Below are positions 5,111-8,264 of a stretch of 8,264 nt of DNA, in pieces. The position numbers and the translations under genes are program-made. The notes below the pieces were generated by a model. It made no database searches. It was not told the origin of the DNA and saw only the letters and a program-made list of their open reading frames with translations. Source of the stretch: Desulfobulbaceae bacterium UBA5173 (lineage in GTDB: Bacteria > Desulfobacterota > Desulfobulbia > Desulfobulbales > Desulfobulbaceae); contig DHWV01000033.1 in assembly GCA_002413355.1 (NCBI GenBank), positions 10,094-18,357 of the forward strand, given 5' to 3'. Each line of letters starts with the position of its first letter. Positions within the stretch are counted from its first letter, which is position 1.

Positions 5111-5457
5111 TCATAGATGATGATTTCGCCAACCGGCAGGTGCTCCAGTTAGTGCTGAAGCGCAACGGCTATGCTGCTGTGCTGGCTGAAGACGGCGGCG
5201 AGGGGCTGCGCAAGGCCAAGGAGACGCAGCCGGATTTAATCCTGCTTGATTTTTTCATGCCAGGCGAGGATGGCTTTGAGGTGCTGGCCCAGCTCAAAGC
5301 CGATCCTGCGCTGCGGAATATCCCGGTGGTCATTTTCACCGTGCTGGTGCGAGAGGAATCCGAGCGCAAGGCCTTGGAAATGGGGGCGGCGGCCTATGTC
5401 ACCAAACCTTTTGACATCGACGAGGTGATCACCTGCATCCGCCGCATTCTGCCTTGA
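5080..5457 (+). CDS. Single-domain response regulator (CheY-like receiver), 125 aa
   Basis: The whole protein is one receiver domain. The acidic triad D13/D14/D15 follows the first strand (ILVIDDD), the phospho-acceptor is D57 in LILLDFFMPG, the switch residue is T87 and the conserved lysine is K109 in YVTKPF. No output domain follows, so it acts by protein contact or as a phosphorelay intermediate. The ATG at 5080 has AAGGG seven bases upstream and gives a domain of normal length. In-frame ATGs at 4990, 4993, 5035 and 5050 would only add an unconserved tail. The stop overlaps a TTG of the next gene, whose ATG is at 5460, so the two are probably translationally coupled. Confidence 0.93.
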   Translation: MAAGRPQTILVIDDDFANRQVLQLVLKRNGYAAVLAEDGGEGLRKAKETQPDLILLDFFMPGEDGFEVLAQLKADPALRNIPVVIFTVLVREESERKALEMGAAAYVTKPFDIDEVITCIRRILP

Positions 5458-5459
5458 TC

Positions 5460-7118
5460 ATGAATTCCGAAGCCGCCAGCAGCGGGGATAACGGTTTGCC
5501 GAGGCCGCCTGACAAGGGCATGGCCTCTGGCAGCCAACAAGAGCGTTTCTGCGTTCTACTTGCCCTGCTCGCCTCGCTGGTTGGGCTGTTTATTGCCAGC
5601 CGCCACAACTTCCTGCTTTTCCACAGCTTGGTGGAAATATACAGCATTGCAGTGCTGTGGGGCATTTTTTTCGTCACATGGAGCGCACGACGGCTGGTCA
5701 GGAACAGCTATCTCTGCGTGCTGGGCGTGGCCTGCTTTTTCATCGGTTTTCTCACCCTCCTCCACATGCTGGCCTACAAAGGCATGGGCGTGTTTCCTAA
5801 CTACACCGCCAACTTGGCCACCCAGCTTTGGATCGCTGCCCGCAGCCTGTATGTGCTGGCCTTTCTCGCTGCCGCACTTTGCCTGTTCCACCCTCAACTG
5901 GAGATCAGCGCGCCGCTGCCTGCCGCTGTCTGGGGCCTATTGACCCTGATCTGCACCGTCCTGATTTTCAACCGTCATTTCCCTGACTGCTTTATCGAAG
6001 GCCAAGGACTGACCTTGTTCAAAAAGACGGTGGAAATTACTGCGGTTTTTTTGCTCGCACTATCTGCGTTCCTTACCTGGATCAGACGGGATCAAATGGA
6101 TAGCGGTGTGCTGCGTCTGCTGTTCGCCGCTCTCCTCCTGACCGCCGCCGCAGGCCTGACGTTTATTTTGTACGCCAAGGTGGCCGAAACCGCCAACATG
6201 CTCGGTCATCTCCTCAATCTTGGCTCAACCTACTTTGTCTTCCGGGCTTTCATTCGCACCGGCATCACTGCCCCGCAGCGGCTACTTTTTTTTGAGCTGA
6301 ACCGCAGGCAGGCAGAGCTGGAGCAGATCAAAAACGGCTTGGAGGAACAGATTCATGCGCGCACCCAAGATTTGGAGCAGAAAAACGGCGAGCTGGAAGC
6401 GACCAACCAGCGGCTGAACGAGTTTGCTTACAGTATCTCGCATGATTTGCGCGAGCCACTGCGAGGAATGCACAATTTCGCCCATTTTCTTGCCGAAGAC
6501 TACCGCGACACAATTGACGCAAATGGCCGCGAGATGCTGGATGGTATCATGCGGCTGGCGAAACGGCTGGATGTGCAAGTTCTCGGTATTTTACAATATT
6601 CACGCATTGCCCGACTGGACTTGGAGCTGCGCTCAGTCAATTTAGACTCCTTACTGGACGAGGCTTTGGACAGCCTCCGTGACCTGATTGCTGCCCACAG
6701 GGTGCGCATTGAGCGTCCTCAGTCGTTGCCGACAATCCGCTGTCACGCCGAATATCTCCGCGAAGTTTTCCATAATCTGATCAGCAACGGCATCATCTAC
6801 AACGAGCAGACGGAGAAAATCATCACCGTCGGCTGGCATCCGCCCGGCACGCTGCCGCCGGAAATACCGCTCGCAGCCAGCCAAGTGCCAGTTTTTTTTG
6901 TCAGGGACAACGGCATCGGCATTCCTGAGAAGCATTTTCAGAAAATCTTTGGTATATTCAGACGACTGCATGGCCAAGACAAGTACGGGGGCGGCACCGG
7001 ACTTGGCCTGACCATCGCCCGGCAGGTGATCGAGCGGCATGGCGGCCAGATTGCCGTGACATCAGAGCTGGGCCAAGGCAGCACTTTTTATTTCACCCTT
7101 TCCGCCGGAAAGCGATGA
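5460..7118 (+). CDS. MASE3-type membrane sensor histidine kinase, 552 aa
   Basis: Residues 31-266 hold about eight hydrophobic segments (approximately 31-47, 57-75, 84-105, 122-142, 153-171, 188-207, 217-238, 248-266), the layout of a MASE3 membrane sensor domain. A coiled coil (about 275-320) leads to the HisKA helix with phospho-acceptor H328 in SISHDLREPL. The ATPase domain follows: N-box NLISN at 439-443, G1 DNGIGIP at 483-489, an F-box around 496-500 and G2 GGTGLGLTIA at 511-520. All kinase motifs look intact, so it should be active; the ligand is unknown. I start at ATG 5460; a TTG at 5454 overlaps the regulator's stop and would add two residues. There is no ribosome binding site, which fits coupling to the gene before it. 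The 3' end overlaps the next gene by four bases. Confidence 0.92.
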   Translation: MNSEAASSGDNGLPRPPDKGMASGSQQERFCVLLALLASLVGLFIASRHNFLLFHSLVEIYSIAVLWGIFFVTWSARRLVRNSYLCVLGVACFFIGFLTLLHMLAYKGMGVFPNYTANLATQLWIAARSLYVLAFLAAALCLFHPQLEISAPLPAAVWGLLTLICTVLIFNRHFPDCFIEGQGLTLFKKTVEITAVFLLALSAFLTWIRRDQMDSGVLRLLFAALLLTAAAGLTFILYAKVAETANMLGHLLNLGSTYFVFRAFIRTGITAPQRLLFFELNRRQAELEQIKNGLEEQIHARTQDLEQKNGELEATNQRLNEFAYSISHDLREPLRGMHNFAHFLAEDYRDTIDANGREMLDGIMRLAKRLDVQVLGILQYSRIARLDLELRSVNLDSLLDEALDSLRDLIAAHRVRIERPQSLPTIRCHAEYLREVFHNLISNGIIYNEQTEKIITVGWHPPGTLPPEIPLAASQVPVFFVRDNGIGIPEKHFQKIFGIFRRLHGQDKYGGGTGLGLTIARQVIERHGGQIAVTSELGQGSTFYFTLSAGKR

Positions 7119-8264
7119 TGCACTTTTCTGACAGAACTGGAACAGCAAAGAGCGGCGAGCTGCGGCAGCGGGCCGAGGAGGTTGTCGCCAGACTGGAGCG
7201 GAAGGCGTTTGACAGTGCGCCGGACGTGAAAAGTTTGGTTGAAGAACTGAACATCTTCCACATCGAGCTGGAGATGCAGAACGAGGAGCTGCGCCGCACG
7301 CAGGTGGAACTGGAGAACTCCCGGCGACATCTGGCCGATCTCTTCAAATATGCGCCCATCGGCTTTCTTGTTCTCAGCCCGGAAGGCCAGATTTTGGAAT
7401 TCAACAGTTTGGCCAAGGAGTATTTCGGCCTTTCCGAGCAGATGCTGGTTAAACGGACGCTGGACTCCTTCATCAGCCCGGAGACTTTCAACGAGTACAT
7501 TGAAGCCCGGCAGGCGGTCATCAGCGGAACAGAGAAAATCGCCCAAGCGGACGTGCGCCTCCGCGTCACTCCGGCCCAGCAGTTCTGGGCGCGGCTGCGG
7601 ATGGACATGATTGACGACTACGACCACGGCAGCAAAATTCTGCTCTGCTCGCTGCGGAATGTGGAATCGGAAAAGGCGGCGGAACAGGTGCTGATCAACG
7701 CCCGCACCGAGCTGATCAAGCAGGTGGAGTTCCGCACCGGCGAGCTGGAGGTTTCAGAGCGCAAATATCAGCTCCTGCTGAACCATGCCAGCGACGCGAT
7801 TCTTGTCAGTCAAATCAGCAGCGGTCTGATTGTCGAAGTCAACGAGCAGGCCGCCCGTCTTTTGGAGCTGCCGGTGCGCGGGCTGATCGGGACACGGTTA
7901 GACAGCATCCTTTCAGCGGAGCGGGTGCGACAATTCTTTGCTCAAGCCGAAGCAAGCGGTGGAATGGTGGAAACGGCAATTTTCAGCCAGCATGGGCAGC
8001 GTTCCATCCCGGTGGAAGTCAGCACTGCCGTGATCGAATTTGAGGGGCAGCAGCTTCTTCTTCAGATCATCCGTGATATTCGCGAGCGCAAGCAGGCTGA
8101 AGAAGCTCTGCGCCAAGCAAAAAAACGCACTGAGCACGCCAATATGGCTTTGATGACCGCCGCCAATAAAGCCAAGCGGCTGGCGCGTGAGGCGTGGGAA
8201 GCCAATCAGGCCAAAAGCAGGTTTCTGGCCACCATGAGCCATGAAATCCGCACGCCGATGAACG
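7115..8264 (+). CDS. PAS-PAS sensor histidine kinase, 3' truncated by window edge
   Basis: The frame is open from the ATG at 7115 to the window end (383 codons seen). A second in-frame ATG at 7118 is nearly as good. Residues 15-70 form a coiled coil with the IELEMQNEELRRTQ segment common in PAS-linked kinases. Two PAS domains follow, about 70-185 (YAPIGFLVLSPEGQILEFN) and 215-325, the second ending in the usual DIRERKQAEEAL exit. A second coiled coil (325-365) leads into FLATMSHEIRTPMN with phospho-acceptor H376. No membrane segment or signal peptide is seen, so it is likely soluble. The HEIRTPMN style is typical of hybrid kinases that continue into HATPase and receiver domains, but these are outside the window. 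The four-base ATGA overlap with the preceding kinase indicates one operon. Confidence 0.92.
   Translation, partial: MMHFSDRTGTAKSGELRQRAEEVVARLERKAFDSAPDVKSLVEELNIFHIELEMQNEELRRTQVELENSRRHLADLFKYAPIGFLVLSPEGQILEFNSLAKEYFGLSEQMLVKRTLDSFISPETFNEYIEARQAVISGTEKIAQADVRLRVTPAQQFWARLRMDMIDDYDHGSKILLCSLRNVESEKAAEQVLINARTELIKQVEFRTGELEVSERKYQLLLNHASDAILVSQISSGLIVEVNEQAARLLELPVRGLIGTRLDSILSAERVRQFFAQAEASGGMVETAIFSQHGQRSIPVEVSTAVIEFEGQQLLLQIIRDIRERKQAEEALRQAKKRTEHANMALMTAANKAKRLAREAWEANQAKSRFLATMSHEIRTPMN

Noticed and set aside
7088..7627. Minus-strand open frame opposite the PAS-PAS kinase
   Set aside because: The plus strand here encodes a continuous PAS-kinase; the antisense frame has no family features.

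Overview
The window reads as a chromosomal segment of a Gram-negative, moderately GC-rich bacterium. The MASE3-type sensor kinase, the dense multi-PAS hybrid-kinase style and the sulfur-linked fusion gene fit a sulfate-reducing or sulfur-cycling Desulfobacterota lineage (Desulfobulbales-like). That placement is an inference from protein style, not a measured assignment.

Left part, minus strand (1-4594). The window opens with the 5' portion of a tRNA-Arg(UCU) gene. Its promoter overlaps the stop codon of the preceding gene. That gene (90-2435) encodes a 781-residue fusion of a CysM/CysK-type PLP cysteine synthase with a full-length cysteinyl-tRNA synthetase. The synthetase half keeps its zinc and cysteine-pocket residues and its tRNA-binding end, but both class I ATP-binding signatures are degraded (NLAH instead of HIGH, KMAQE instead of KMSKS). 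Upstream lies a small predicted PD-(D/E)XK-type protein (2512-3072) with its own AT-rich promoter. It is followed by a stretch without an intact gene that holds a 23-bp tandem repeat array (about 3222-3365, one unit a perfect 9-bp dyad) and then a short remnant of a KptA/Tpt1 RNA 2'-phosphotransferase C-terminus (3383-3508). The remnant's first ATG overlaps the stop codon of a VioB-like ferritin-domain protein (3505-4515), which has a strong sigma70 promoter and a clear ribosome binding site.

Right part, plus strand (4660-8264). A divergent intergenic region leads into a signalling cassette: a small single-pass membrane protein (4727-4993), a 32-codon leader-like ORF with the best Shine-Dalgarno in the window (5012-5110), a single-domain response regulator (5080-5457), a MASE3 histidine kinase (5460-7118) and a PAS-PAS histidine kinase cut off by the window edge just after its phospho-acceptor histidine (7115-8264). 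The start and stop codons of the three signalling genes overlap or nearly touch, which points to one co-transcribed, translationally coupled phosphorelay.

The items most worth a second look are the cysteine synthase/CysRS fusion with crippled ATP motifs, the 23-bp dyad-bearing array between a nuclease-like gene and a decayed kptA fragment, and the overlapping leader ORF in front of the response regulator.
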